From Deltaproteobacteria bacterium RIFCSPHIGHO2_02_FULL_40_11 (lineage in GTDB: Bacteria; Bdellovibrionota; JACOXK01; 2-02-FULL-40-11): a DNA stretch of 27,143 bases. This document shows, one piece after another, positions 7,656 through 15,253 of this stretch. The notes beneath the pieces were generated by a model. It made no database searches. It was given only the letters and a program-made list of their open reading frames with translations, and was not told where the DNA came from. Location of the stretch: assembly GCA_001798105.1 (NCBI GenBank), contig MGRI01000048.1:1-27143 (forward strand). Direction: 5' to 3'. Position 1 is the stretch's first letter, and each line of letters opens with the position of its first letter. The translations under genes were made by a program, and so were the position numbers.

Positions 7656-8522
7656 ATGAAACAATCTGTTTGGACTGTGAAAAAACTCTTAGATTGGGCG
7701 GAAACCTATCTTAAAAATCAGGGCTTTCAAAAGCCCAGAATCGATGCCGAATATTTATTGGCAGATGTTTTGCAAAAAAAAAGGCTTGAACTTTATCTTA
7801 AATTTGATCAACCGCTCTCCGTTGAAGAACTTACAAAATTTAAAGCGTATTTAAAACGGCGTACATTGTTTGAACCTCTTCAATATATTTTAGGCCATCA
7901 AGCGTTTTGGTCATTCGAATTTAAAGTAGGTCCTGGCGTTCTCATTCCTCGGCCTGAAACAGAATTTTTGGTTGAAACCGTCTTAAAAAGTATTCCTAAA
8001 GATGGCCCCGTTCATATTCTAGACTTATGTACCGGAAGTGGTGTGATTCCGATTACAGTAGCTTTAGAGAGAAAAAACGCCAGCTTTGTTGCGATTGATT
8101 CTTCTCAAAAAGCATTGAGGTATGCAAAAGAAAATGCAAAAACCCATGGGGTGGAAGATCGTATTCAGTTTTTGGAAGCGAATCTTTTTGACCCTTTGTC
8201 TTCGAAAGATATTTTCGATATCATCGTGTCGAATCCACCGTATGTAGCAGAAAAAGAGTGGGAAACCCTGGATAAAGAAATTTTGATGTTTGAACCCAAA
8301 GAAGCTTTTGTGGCGGGACCCGAGGGGACCGTTTTTCATTATACGATTTTAAAGAAAGCGAAGTCTTTTTTGAAAAAAGGGGGAACTCTTTTTTTGGAAA
8401 TATCTCCTGAGCAAAGTTTAACTTTAAAAACATTTTGTAAGGATTTAAAAGGGGTTATATCTACCGAAGTATTGTGTGATTATACACATCGCGAAAGGGT
8501 ATTGCGTCTTAGTCATGGATAA
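7656..8522 (+). CDS. prmC: Release factor glutamine N5-methyltransferase
   Basis: PrmC methylates the glutamine of the GGQ motif in RF1 and RF2 using SAM. The 288-residue protein has an N-terminal helical domain, then PRPETEFLVE, motif I ILDLCTGSGVIPI, and the catalytic NPPY at 193-196 (SNPPYVAEKEW). All are family hallmarks. It sits two bases after prfA and overlaps murA by eight bases (ATGGATAA), so prfA-prmC-murA look translationally coupled. Confidence 0.96.
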   Translation: MKQSVWTVKKLLDWAETYLKNQGFQKPRIDAEYLLADVLQKKRLELYLKFDQPLSVEELTKFKAYLKRRTLFEPLQYILGHQAFWSFEFKVGPGVLIPRPETEFLVETVLKSIPKDGPVHILDLCTGSGVIPITVALERKNASFVAIDSSQKALRYAKENAKTHGVEDRIQFLEANLFDPLSSKDIFDIIVSNPPYVAEKEWETLDKEILMFEPKEAFVAGPEGTVFHYTILKKAKSFLKKGGTLFLEISPEQSLTLKTFCKDLKGVISTEVLCDYTHRERVLRLSHG

Positions 8523-9807
8523 AATTTTTATTGAAGGGCCCAATCAGCTTTTTGGGAAAGTTTCGATCAGTGGCGCAAAAAATGCAGCACTTCCTATTTT
8601 AGCGTCCAGTCTTTTGGCCAAAAATACATCGATTTTTAAAAACATCCCCAAATTGGGAGATGTAAAAACCATCTTAATTTTATTGAAGCACTTGGGCGTT
8701 CAGGTAGAGGTCACCCAGGATGCCATCAAATTGTGTTCCGATGCAGTCCAGCGTTTTGAAGCACCGTATGATCTTGTAAAAACAATGCGTGCTTCTATTT
8801 TGGTTTTGGGCCCCTTGATTGCGCGTTTTCACCGGGCAGTTGTTTCTTTGCCGGGGGGATGTGCCATTGGGCAGCGTCCTGTGAATTTGCATTTAGACGC
8901 GCTTCAAAAATTGGGTGCTGAGATTAAACTTCAAAATGGATATGTGTATGCAAAATCAAAGCGTCTTATTGGGACAAAAATTAAATTTGAATCTGTGACT
9001 GTCACCGGGACCGAAAACATTATGATGGCAGCAACGCTTGCAAAAGGGGGGACCCAAATTGTAAATGCCGCCTGCGAACCCGAAGTCATTGATCTTGCGA
9101 ACGCCTTAAATGCCATGGGGGCTCGAATTTCAGGTGCGGGGACGCGTGTGATTGAAGTTGAAGGGGTAGAAGCACTTCAAGGTGTCAACTATTCTGTGAT
9201 GAGTGATCGGATTGAAGCGGGTACATTTTTAATTGCTGTTTCTGCAACGGGAGGCGATGTTTTAATTCAAAATTGTAATCCAAAGTATTTAAGTGCCGCA
9301 ATTGATGTATTGAAAAAAGCGGGTGTTAAAATTCAAGAACAGGTGTCTTCGATGCGAGTTCAGTCAAATGGAGACCTCACTGCGATTAAGGTTGAAACCG
9401 AGCCTTATCCAGGATTCCCAACCGATTTACAAGCACAACTTATGGCGATGTTGACACAAGCTAATGGGAAAAGTGTGATTTATGAAAATATTTTTGAAAA
9501 TAGATTTAACCATGTGGCTGAGATGCAAAGAATGGGTGCCAAAATTCGAATTCAAGATCACAAGGCGCATATTTTTGGGAAAACACCTTTAACCGGTGCA
9601 CCTTTAATGGCAACAGATTTGCGTGCGAGCGCCTCTTTGGTGATTGGAGGATTGGTTGCCAAGGGTCGGACTGAAATTTCGAGGGTTTATCATTTAGATC
9701 GTGGCTATGAAGCTTTGGAAGAAAAACTAAAAGTGTTAGGTGCAAATATCTTTCGACAGAAAGAAGGTAAGGAGGTCGCAAATGCTGAAAGAGTGTCTTT
9801 TTTGTAA
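8515..9807 (+). CDS. murA: UDP-N-acetylglucosamine 1-carboxyvinyltransferase
   Basis: MurA adds enolpyruvate from PEP to UDP-GlcNAc, the first committed step of peptidoglycan synthesis. I place the start at ATG 8515, where the product begins MDKIFIEGPNQLFGKV as in the family; an upstream in-frame start at 8476 would add 13 atypical residues lying inside prmC. SGAKNAALP near residue 20 is the conserved substrate loop. PGGCAIGQRPVNLH carries the active-site cysteine at about residue 116, the residue attacked by fosfomycin. Length is 430 residues. The 3' end overlaps the HIT gene by 26 bases. Confidence 0.96.
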   Translation: MDKIFIEGPNQLFGKVSISGAKNAALPILASSLLAKNTSIFKNIPKLGDVKTILILLKHLGVQVEVTQDAIKLCSDAVQRFEAPYDLVKTMRASILVLGPLIARFHRAVVSLPGGCAIGQRPVNLHLDALQKLGAEIKLQNGYVYAKSKRLIGTKIKFESVTVTGTENIMMAATLAKGGTQIVNAACEPEVIDLANALNAMGARISGAGTRVIEVEGVEALQGVNYSVMSDRIEAGTFLIAVSATGGDVLIQNCNPKYLSAAIDVLKKAGVKIQEQVSSMRVQSNGDLTAIKVETEPYPGFPTDLQAQLMAMLTQANGKSVIYENIFENRFNHVAEMQRMGAKIRIQDHKAHIFGKTPLTGAPLMATDLRASASLVIGGLVAKGRTEISRVYHLDRGYEALEEKLKVLGANIFRQKEGKEVANAERVSFL

Positions 9808-10132
9808 AATTATAGCAGGCAGTATCAAAAGCGAAAAAGTGTATGAAGATGAACATGTTTTTGCATTTAAAGATATTCATCCCAAAGCTCCCATTCATGT
9901 TTTGATTGTTCCCAAACAACACATCGATTCATTGGCAAAATTAGATGAAAGTAATGCCGATGTCTTAAAACCTGTGTTTTTAGCAGCGCAGAAAATTGTG
10001 AAAGAAGAGGGCGTTCTTGAGCGGGGGTTTCGAACCGTTTTTAATTGTAATCCCGAAGGGGGGCAATTGGTGTATCACCTGCATTTGCACCTGCTGGCCG
10101 GAAAGCAGTTAGGTGGCGGTATGGGCGCGTAA
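9782..10132 (+). CDS. HIT-family purine nucleotide hydrolase (HINT-like)
   Basis: HINT proteins hydrolyse purine nucleoside phosphoramidates and related adenylates. The 116-residue product begins MLKECLFCKIIAG with a zinc-type CxxC (C5, C8). It has the central IHVLIVPKQHIDSL segment and the histidine triad HLHLH at 99-103, followed by GKQLGGGMGA, which matches HINT1-like C-termini. The start at 9782 is supported by AAGGAGG-like sequence nine bases upstream; a longer frame from 9740 lies within murA and lacks support. It is probably cotranscribed with murA. Its stop codon sits at the base of the long inverted repeat 10131-10253. Confidence 0.93.
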   Translation: MLKECLFCKIIAGSIKSEKVYEDEHVFAFKDIHPKAPIHVLIVPKQHIDSLAKLDESNADVLKPVFLAAQKIVKEEGVLERGFRTVFNCNPEGGQLVYHLHLHLLAGKQLGGGMGA

Positions 10133-10253
10133 GATGTCCAAAAAAACCTCATCTACGTCGTTGCCCTCGTCGGCTCTCCTTCGACGTACGATTAAGTACG
10201 CCTCAGTCGCGCCTCCTCGGGCGCCTAGTATCTGAGGCTTTTTTGAACATCTT
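10131..10253. terminator. 123-nt multi-hairpin inverted repeat, probable two-way terminator
   Basis: Arms 10131-10151 and 10233-10253 pair at 19 of 21 positions. The inner end of the stem is CCTCA/TGAGG, flanked by an A-run on the left (10140-10146) and a T-run on the right (10239-10244), as in a bidirectional intrinsic terminator. The 81-nt interior holds further pairings: TACGTCG with CGACGTA (10154-10160 with 10182-10188), CGTAC with GTACG around ATTAA, and GCGCC with GGCGC. Part of the element (10140-10172) recurs inverted at 14702-14734 with 29 of 33 identity, so it belongs to a repeat family. Confidence 0.7.
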
Positions 10254-10262
10254 ACTGAATTG

Positions 10263-10290
10263 TTGACTTTATAGGGGGTTACCCTATAGT
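10263..10290 (+). promoter_or_regulatory. Strong promoter of the rpsU operon with overlapping inverted repeat
   Basis: TTGACT (10263-10268), a 16-base spacer and TATAGT (10285-10290) form a good σ70 promoter. A 7-bp inverted repeat TATAGGG/CCCTATA (10270-10276 and 10282-10288) fills the spacer and overlaps the -10, the place expected for a repressor operator. The predicted start is near 10297. Confidence 0.6.
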
Positions 10291-10322
10291 AAGAACTTAA
10301 TTTAGAAATGGGGTGATTTTTT

Positions 10323-10523
10323 TTGCCAAGTGTAAAACTTAAAGAAGGTGAATCATTTGAAAGTGTTTTCAGGCGTTTTAAAAAACAATGCGAAAAAGCC
10401 GGTATCCTTTCTGAAATCAGAAAGCGAGAGCATTATGAAAAACCCAGTGTTCGATTAAAAAAGAAGTCTGCTGCTGCACGCAAACGTGCTCAAAAAACAA
10501 CAAGACGACCCAAATATTATTAA
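10323..10523 (+). CDS. rpsU: 30S ribosomal protein S21, TTG start
   Basis: S21 is a small basic protein of the 30S platform needed for initiation on natural mRNAs. The 66-residue product starts MPSVKLKEGESFESVFRRFK and ends in a Lys/Arg-rich helix, typical of S21. The only possible start is TTG at 10323: an in-frame TGA lies at 10314-10316 and no ATG or GTG follows before conserved sequence. An extended Shine-Dalgarno sequence, GGGGTGAT, lies just upstream. It leads the rpsU-yqeY-dnaG-rpoD operon. Confidence 0.94.
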   Translation: MPSVKLKEGESFESVFRRFKKQCEKAGILSEIRKREHYEKPSVRLKKKSAAARKRAQKTTRRPKYY

Positions 10524-10524
10524 T

Positions 10525-10968
10525 ATGTCTATTCAAGAACAGCTTACGGCTGCTTTAAAAGATGCCATGAAAAGTGGAGACACTGTACGTGTGTCTGCTA
10601 TTCGTATGTTGAGAGCCGATATTAAGAATAAAGAAATTGAAGTGAAGGGCCCCCTTAAAGATGCAGATGTCATTGCTTTGATTCATAAAAGAATTAAGAA
10701 ACATAAAGAATCCATTGATCAATTTGAAAAGGCCAATCGGCAGGATTTGGTAGAGCAAGAAAAAAAAGAACTCGCTGTTTTAGACCCGTATTTACCCAAA
10801 CTTCTTTCTGGCGCTGAGCTTGAAAAAAAACTTCAAGCCATTCTGGATCGTGTGGGTGCAACCTCAGCCAAAGAGATGGGGCAAGTGATGAAAGCCATTC
10901 AAACTGAGCTTTCAGGGCAAGTGGACATGAAAGAAGTCAGTCAGCTTGTTAAAAATAAATTATCTTAA
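10525..10968 (+). CDS. yqeY: GatB/YqeY domain protein
   Basis: YqeY-family proteins share the tail domain of the GatB amidotransferase subunit and may bind tRNA; the cellular role is not settled. From ATG 10525 the protein is 147 residues, the family's usual size, starting MSIQEQLTAALKDAMKSGD. It contains RVSAIRMLRADIKNKEIE and ends with the GQVMKAIQTELSGQVDMKEV segment typical of the family. A longer frame from 10486 overlaps rpsU and is unlikely. The start follows the rpsU stop by one base and the stop abuts dnaG directly. Confidence 0.93.
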   Translation: MSIQEQLTAALKDAMKSGDTVRVSAIRMLRADIKNKEIEVKGPLKDADVIALIHKRIKKHKESIDQFEKANRQDLVEQEKKELAVLDPYLPKLLSGAELEKKLQAILDRVGATSAKEMGQVMKAIQTELSGQVDMKEVSQLVKNKLS

Positions 10969-12753
10969 ATGTCATTTATTCCGCAAGATTCGCTTGATGA
11001 AATTCGAGAAAGAAGCAGCATTGTTTCCGTTATTTCTCAGTATGTGAATTTAAAAAAAGCAGGGGTTAATTACAAAGGTCCTTGTCCGTTTCACGCTGAA
11101 AAAACCCCCTCCTTCATTGTCAGCGAAGCAAAAAAAATTTACCATTGTTTTGGCTGTGGTAAGGGTGGAAATATTTTTACCTTTTTAATGGAACATGTTG
11201 GGCTTTCATTTCCTGAAGCCATTGAGCGACTGGCAGGCGAGTTAGGGATTTCTTTAGAAAAGTATCAAAAACAAACTTCCCAACAAACGCATCCATCAAA
11301 GCGGGAACACTATTTTCGTATCAATCGAGCCGCCATGCTTTTTTATGAAAAACAGCTGCAAAAAAATACAAAAGCACAGAAATTTTTGAATGATCGTGGC
11401 TTAACTCCCAAAATGATTCGAGACTATCATTTAGGATTTGCGCCAGAAGGGTGGCGAAATCTTTTAGAGTTTTTTAAAAAGAAAGGTGTTTTACAAAAAG
11501 ACCTTTTGGATTTAGGCCTTGTGGTGCAAAAAGAAAACTCCAAAACAACCTATGATCGATTTCGAAATCGAATTATTTTTCCGCTCTTGGATTTGGCAAA
11601 TCATGTTTTAGGGTTTGGGGGGCGTGTGATTCATGATCAAGATCAACCCAAATATTTGAATTCCTCGGAATCTGAAATTTATAATAAAAGACGTCATTTA
11701 TATGGTTTGTCCCAGGGCTTGAGCCAAATTACAAAAGAAGGCGTTATCCTTGTAGAAGGCTATTTTGATTGTTTATTGCCCCATCAATTTGGATTTAAAA
11801 ACTGTGTGGCAACCATGGGAACGGCCCTATCGATTGAACATCTTCAAACCCTTAAAAAATATACGGATCAGTTTTTTGTTTTATTTGATCAAGATGAAGC
11901 AGGGTATATGGCTTCTGAAAGAAGTCTGTCTTTATTTTTAGAATGTGGCATATCCGCAAAAATAATTGAGCTGCCGCATCGGGGGCAAAAACCGCAAGAT
12001 CCAGATGAGTTTTTATTAGACAAAGGAAAGGCGGCATTTGCTGTGCTCCAAAAAAAAGCGCGTCCTTTGCTTGAATTTATGATGGATCGAAAAATCCGAG
12101 CCATGGATCGATCTGCTTCTGGAAAAGCAAAAGTTGTGGAAAGCATTACGCCTTTTATTTCGAATTTGCCAAGTGCCATTGAAAAAGAAGAAATGGTCAA
12201 AAAATTAGCGGACAAACTTGGGGTTCAAGAAAAATGGGTTTATGCTGCGTTGGGATCCAAGTCTTTAAAACACGCAGACGTTCCTAAAAAATGGCAGGCG
12301 GATTTTGTGGCAGACAAAAATCCAATTGAGCTCGAAGTTATTGAATTCTTTATGCTTTTTCCAGAATGGGTGGCTTTGGCCGAGGCTCAAAATTTGCTTG
12401 ATTTGTTTACAGATCCTGAGTTAAAAGAGGTGGCTTTGAATATCGCCAAGACTTATCAAGTGTATGAAAAGATTGATTTTTCTTCTATTTTAGGCAAAAT
12501 TGAAAATTCATATTTGGTTTCTAGGTTGCGGCAGGGCGTTTTAGATAAAGAAATGCAGAACCAGACGAAGGATGAATGGTTTCAGGTATATGAGGCTTGT
12601 ACACGTCGGTTATGGAAGAATCATTTGGAGCAAAAAGAAAAGCAGTTACTTAAAGAAATTCAAAATTTAGATCAAACATCTGAAGAAGAAACAAAAAAAA
12701 TGAACTTGCTAACGGAGTATCAGAATATCGTTCGGCAAAAACAAGAGTATTGA
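10969..12753 (+). CDS. dnaG: DNA primase
   Basis: DnaG makes RNA primers for replication. The 594-residue protein has the CHC2 zinc ribbon (C39, H42, C60, C63 in CPFH and CFGC), then the RNA polymerase domain and a TOPRIM fold. The TOPRIM glutamate is in VILVEGYFDCL near 264, and the aspartate motif is DQDEAG near 307-312, where DGD is more usual. The C-terminal part is the helicase-binding region. ATG follows the yqeY stop with no gap; the TGA stop is 20 bases before the rpoD ATG. Confidence 0.96.
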   Translation: MSFIPQDSLDEIRERSSIVSVISQYVNLKKAGVNYKGPCPFHAEKTPSFIVSEAKKIYHCFGCGKGGNIFTFLMEHVGLSFPEAIERLAGELGISLEKYQKQTSQQTHPSKREHYFRINRAAMLFYEKQLQKNTKAQKFLNDRGLTPKMIRDYHLGFAPEGWRNLLEFFKKKGVLQKDLLDLGLVVQKENSKTTYDRFRNRIIFPLLDLANHVLGFGGRVIHDQDQPKYLNSSESEIYNKRRHLYGLSQGLSQITKEGVILVEGYFDCLLPHQFGFKNCVATMGTALSIEHLQTLKKYTDQFFVLFDQDEAGYMASERSLSLFLECGISAKIIELPHRGQKPQDPDEFLLDKGKAAFAVLQKKARPLLEFMMDRKIRAMDRSASGKAKVVESITPFISNLPSAIEKEEMVKKLADKLGVQEKWVYAALGSKSLKHADVPKKWQADFVADKNPIELEVIEFFMLFPEWVALAEAQNLLDLFTDPELKEVALNIAKTYQVYEKIDFSSILGKIENSYLVSRLRQGVLDKEMQNQTKDEWFQVYEACTRRLWKNHLEQKEKQLLKEIQNLDQTSEEETKKMNLLTEYQNIVRQKQEY

Positions 12754-12773
12754 TAAAAAATAAGAGGTGCGGA

Positions 12774-14687
12774 ATGGCAAAAAGACAGCAAAATATGATT
12801 TCATCTTCTAGAAAGAAAACAGTAAAAACGGTAGCTCCCGAAAAATCCTCCAAAAAAGGGGTTAAAGCCATAAAACAGCAAAAATCTCCTGTAGAAAACA
12901 AGCTTGAAGAAATGAAAGAAGTAAAGCAGCTCATTGAAATGGGACAAGAGCGTGGATTTTTAACGTATCAAGAAATTAATAAAGTTCTTCCCAAAAATAT
13001 TATTTCTCCAGAAAAAATTGATGAAATTATGACGTTGTTTAATCAAATGGACATCGATGTGGTGGAATCTAAAGCGTCATTAAAAGAAAAAGATTCCGAA
13101 GGAGAACTCCCATCCGATGATGATGAAGATGCAACAGGGTTATTTGAAAAAGAAGATGAAGAATTTGAAGAAGCAGAAGAAACAGAAGTTTCAGTCAAAG
13201 CAGATGATCCCATTCGGATGTATTTACGAAAAATGGGATCTGTCTCTTTACTTACCCGTGAAGGTGAAGTTACGATTGCAAAGCGCATTGAAGATGGTGA
13301 AAACCTGGTCCTCAATGAACTTTTAAATAGTACCCTGGGATTATCAGAAGTTCTCTATGTTTTAGAGAACCTTAAAAAAGGGCAAATTCGGATGCGAGAT
13401 GTCATCAAGGGGATTGATGAAGAAGACACGCTGATTAATGAAGAAGCCTATTTGGATAAGGTTTCTAAAACGTTTACGAAAGTAAAACGCCTGGCGGATA
13501 AAGTAAAACCCCTGAAAAAGAAACTTAAAAGTAAGCGTTTGAGCCAAGCTTTGATTCAGCAGACCGAAAAAAAATTAGAAAAACTAAGACAAGAACTGGT
13601 GGCACTCTTTTTAGAAGTGAACTTTAACCGAAAATCTTTAAATAAGATTGTAAGTCGAATCAGTCAATTTGTGTTGAGGGCAGAAGAAGCAGATTATGAA
13701 CAGGAAGTCTTTTTAAGCCGTATCAATTGTAAAACAGAGTCGGACTTTAAAAAAGTAATAAAAACCTTTCGAAAAGGTGGAAAAGTACGTGCCAAACTTT
13801 TAAAAGATGCCGGACTTCGTCAAGAAGATGTTTTAGAAATTGATAAAGAATTAAAAAATGTTCACAGAAAATATCGTCGCATTGAGTTAGAAAGTGGACA
13901 AACAGTTGAAGAACTCAAAAAAACGTATTACTCGATTCGAAGAGGTGAGCGAGAAGCGGATATTGCAAAAAATGAATTGATTGAAGCCAACTTGCGGTTG
14001 GTGGTTTCGATTGCAAAGAAATATACCAACAGAGGACTTCAATTTTTAGATTTAATTCAAGAAGGCAATATTGGACTCATGAAAGCTGTAGATAAGTTTG
14101 AATATCGAAGAGGATATAAATTTAGTACTTATGCAACGTGGTGGATCAGGCAGGCCATTACGCGTGCCATTGCAGATCAAGCCAGAACCATTCGAATTCC
14201 TGTTCACATGATTGAAACGATTAATAAATTGGTGCGAACTTCTAGACAGCTTGTGCAAGAACTTGGCAGAGAGCCTTTGCCAGAAGAAATTGCAGAAAAA
14301 ATGGAAATGCCTGTGGATAAAGTTCGAAAGGTTCTAAAAATTGCCAAAGAACCGATTTCATTGGAAACACCCATTGGGGAAGAAGAAGACAGTCATCTTG
14401 GAGATTTTATTGAAGACAAAAAAGTAATTAACCCCAGAGATGCTGTTATTAATCTTAATTTATCTGAACAAACACGAAAAATTCTTTCGACACTGACACC
14501 CAGAGAAGAAAAGGTATTGCGTATGCGATTTGGAATTGGTGAAAAATCAGATCATACGCTTGAAGAAGTGGGGAAAGATTTTGATGTCACCCGAGAGCGC
14601 ATTCGGCAGATTGAAGCAAAGGCTTTACGTAAACTGAGGCATCCAAGTCGCAGTAAGAAACTTAAAGCATTTTCAGATGAGAATTAA
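12774..14687 (+). CDS. rpoD: Primary sigma factor RpoD (σ70)
   Basis: The housekeeping sigma factor of RNA polymerase. From ATG 12774, preceded by AAGAGGTG, it is 637 residues; a TTG at 12750 is less likely. Region 1.1 is visible (LIEMGQERGFLTYQEINKVL), then an acidic Glu/Asp-rich linker, region 1.2 (DPIRMYLRKMGSVSLLTREG) and a charged non-conserved insert. Region 2 follows from about residue 400 (LRLVVSIAKKY, YKFSTYATWWIRQAITRAI), then region 3. The region 4.2 helix-turn-helix is at about 596-617 (TLEEVGKDFDVTRERIRQIE). It ends the classic macromolecular-synthesis operon. Confidence 0.97.
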   Translation: MAKRQQNMISSSRKKTVKTVAPEKSSKKGVKAIKQQKSPVENKLEEMKEVKQLIEMGQERGFLTYQEINKVLPKNIISPEKIDEIMTLFNQMDIDVVESKASLKEKDSEGELPSDDDEDATGLFEKEDEEFEEAEETEVSVKADDPIRMYLRKMGSVSLLTREGEVTIAKRIEDGENLVLNELLNSTLGLSEVLYVLENLKKGQIRMRDVIKGIDEEDTLINEEAYLDKVSKTFTKVKRLADKVKPLKKKLKSKRLSQALIQQTEKKLEKLRQELVALFLEVNFNRKSLNKIVSRISQFVLRAEEADYEQEVFLSRINCKTESDFKKVIKTFRKGGKVRAKLLKDAGLRQEDVLEIDKELKNVHRKYRRIELESGQTVEELKKTYYSIRRGEREADIAKNELIEANLRLVVSIAKKYTNRGLQFLDLIQEGNIGLMKAVDKFEYRRGYKFSTYATWWIRQAITRAIADQARTIRIPVHMIETINKLVRTSRQLVQELGREPLPEEIAEKMEMPVDKVRKVLKIAKEPISLETPIGEEEDSHLGDFIEDKKVINPRDAVINLNLSEQTRKILSTLTPREEKVLRMRFGIGEKSDHTLEEVGKDFDVTRERIRQIEAKALRKLRHPSRSKKLKAFSDEN

Positions 14688-14701
14688 TTATATCAGACGC
14701 G

Positions 14702-14734
14702 CGACCAGGGCAACGACGCAGATGAACTTTTTTT
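14702..14734 (-). repeat. Partial, inverted copy of the 10131-10253 element
   Basis: Read on the minus strand, this stretch matches 10140-10172 at 29 of 33 positions: an A-run, then TCATCTGCGTCGTTGCCCT and GTCG. Only about one quarter of the full element is present and there is no matching second arm. It lies between the rpoD stop and the tRNA; on the plus strand it ends in seven T's (14728-14734), so it may still help terminate rpoD transcription. Confidence 0.75.
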
Positions 14735-14745
14735 ACGAGTCTGGG

Positions 14746-14819
14746 GGGCCTGTAGCTCAGTTGGTTAGAGCTTCCGGCTCATAACCGGGTGGTCCCAGGT
14801 TCAAGTCCTGGCAGGCCCA
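14746..14819 (+). tRNA. tRNA with CAU anticodon (tRNA-Ile2 likely, or elongator tRNA-Met)
   Basis: A complete 74-nt cloverleaf: acceptor GGGCCTG/CAGGCCC, D-arm GCTC...GAGC, anticodon stem TCCGG/CCGGG around loop CTCATAA, five-base variable loop, T-arm CCAGG/CCTGG with TTCAAGT. The anticodon is CAU. The acceptor carries C4-G69 and C5-G68, which in E. coli favour lysidine synthetase TilS, so decoding of AUA as Ile2 is favoured over elongator Met. It is not an initiator by its 1-72 G-C pair. CCA is not encoded. The RNase HI-family ATG lies eight bases downstream. Confidence 0.93.
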
Positions 14820-14827
14820 CTTTTTAT

Positions 14828-15253
14828 ATGTCTCAACTTTTATATTTATATATCGATGGCGCGTGTCGCGGGAATCCTGGTCAAGGGGGGGCTGGAGCAG
14901 CATTTCTTACCTCGGCAGGTGAGATCGTTTCAAAGCATAAAAAATTTTTAGGAGAATGTACGAATAATATTGCAGAATATGAAGCTTTGCTTTTGGGATT
15001 GCGTGCTGCAAAAAAACAAGAAGTTAAAGCTTTAGAAATTCGAGCAGATTCAGAGCTTTTGGTTCGACAAATCAATGGGCAGTACAAGGTTAAAAATCCA
15101 AATTTGCAAAAACGATTTATAAAGGCTATGAAGGCGTTAAAAGCATTTCAATATGAAATGGTTCATGTTCGTCGCGAAAAGAATAAAATTGCGGATCAAT
15201 TGGCAAACGAGGCCATTGATGAACATGAAGCGATTTTGAAACCCATGGGATGA
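14828..15253 (+). CDS. Ribonuclease HI family protein
   Basis: A 141-residue RNase H-fold protein, expected to cut the RNA strand of RNA-DNA hybrids. The start at ATG 14828 gives MSQLLYLYIDGACRGNPG, as in the family; a longer frame from 14789 runs through the tRNA. The catalytic acidic residues are visible: D10 (YIDGACRGNPG), E50 (NNIAEYEAL), D74 (IRADSEL) and the late Asp in KNKIADQLANEA. The sequence resembles the short RNase HI-like group (RnhA/YpeP type) without an N-terminal hybrid-binding domain. It sits between a tRNA and the RNase P RNA, whose 5' strand overlaps its last codons. Confidence 0.9.
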   Translation: MSQLLYLYIDGACRGNPGQGGAGAAFLTSAGEIVSKHKKFLGECTNNIAEYEALLLGLRAAKKQEVKALEIRADSELLVRQINGQYKVKNPNLQKRFIKAMKALKAFQYEMVHVRREKNKIADQLANEAIDEHEAILKPMG

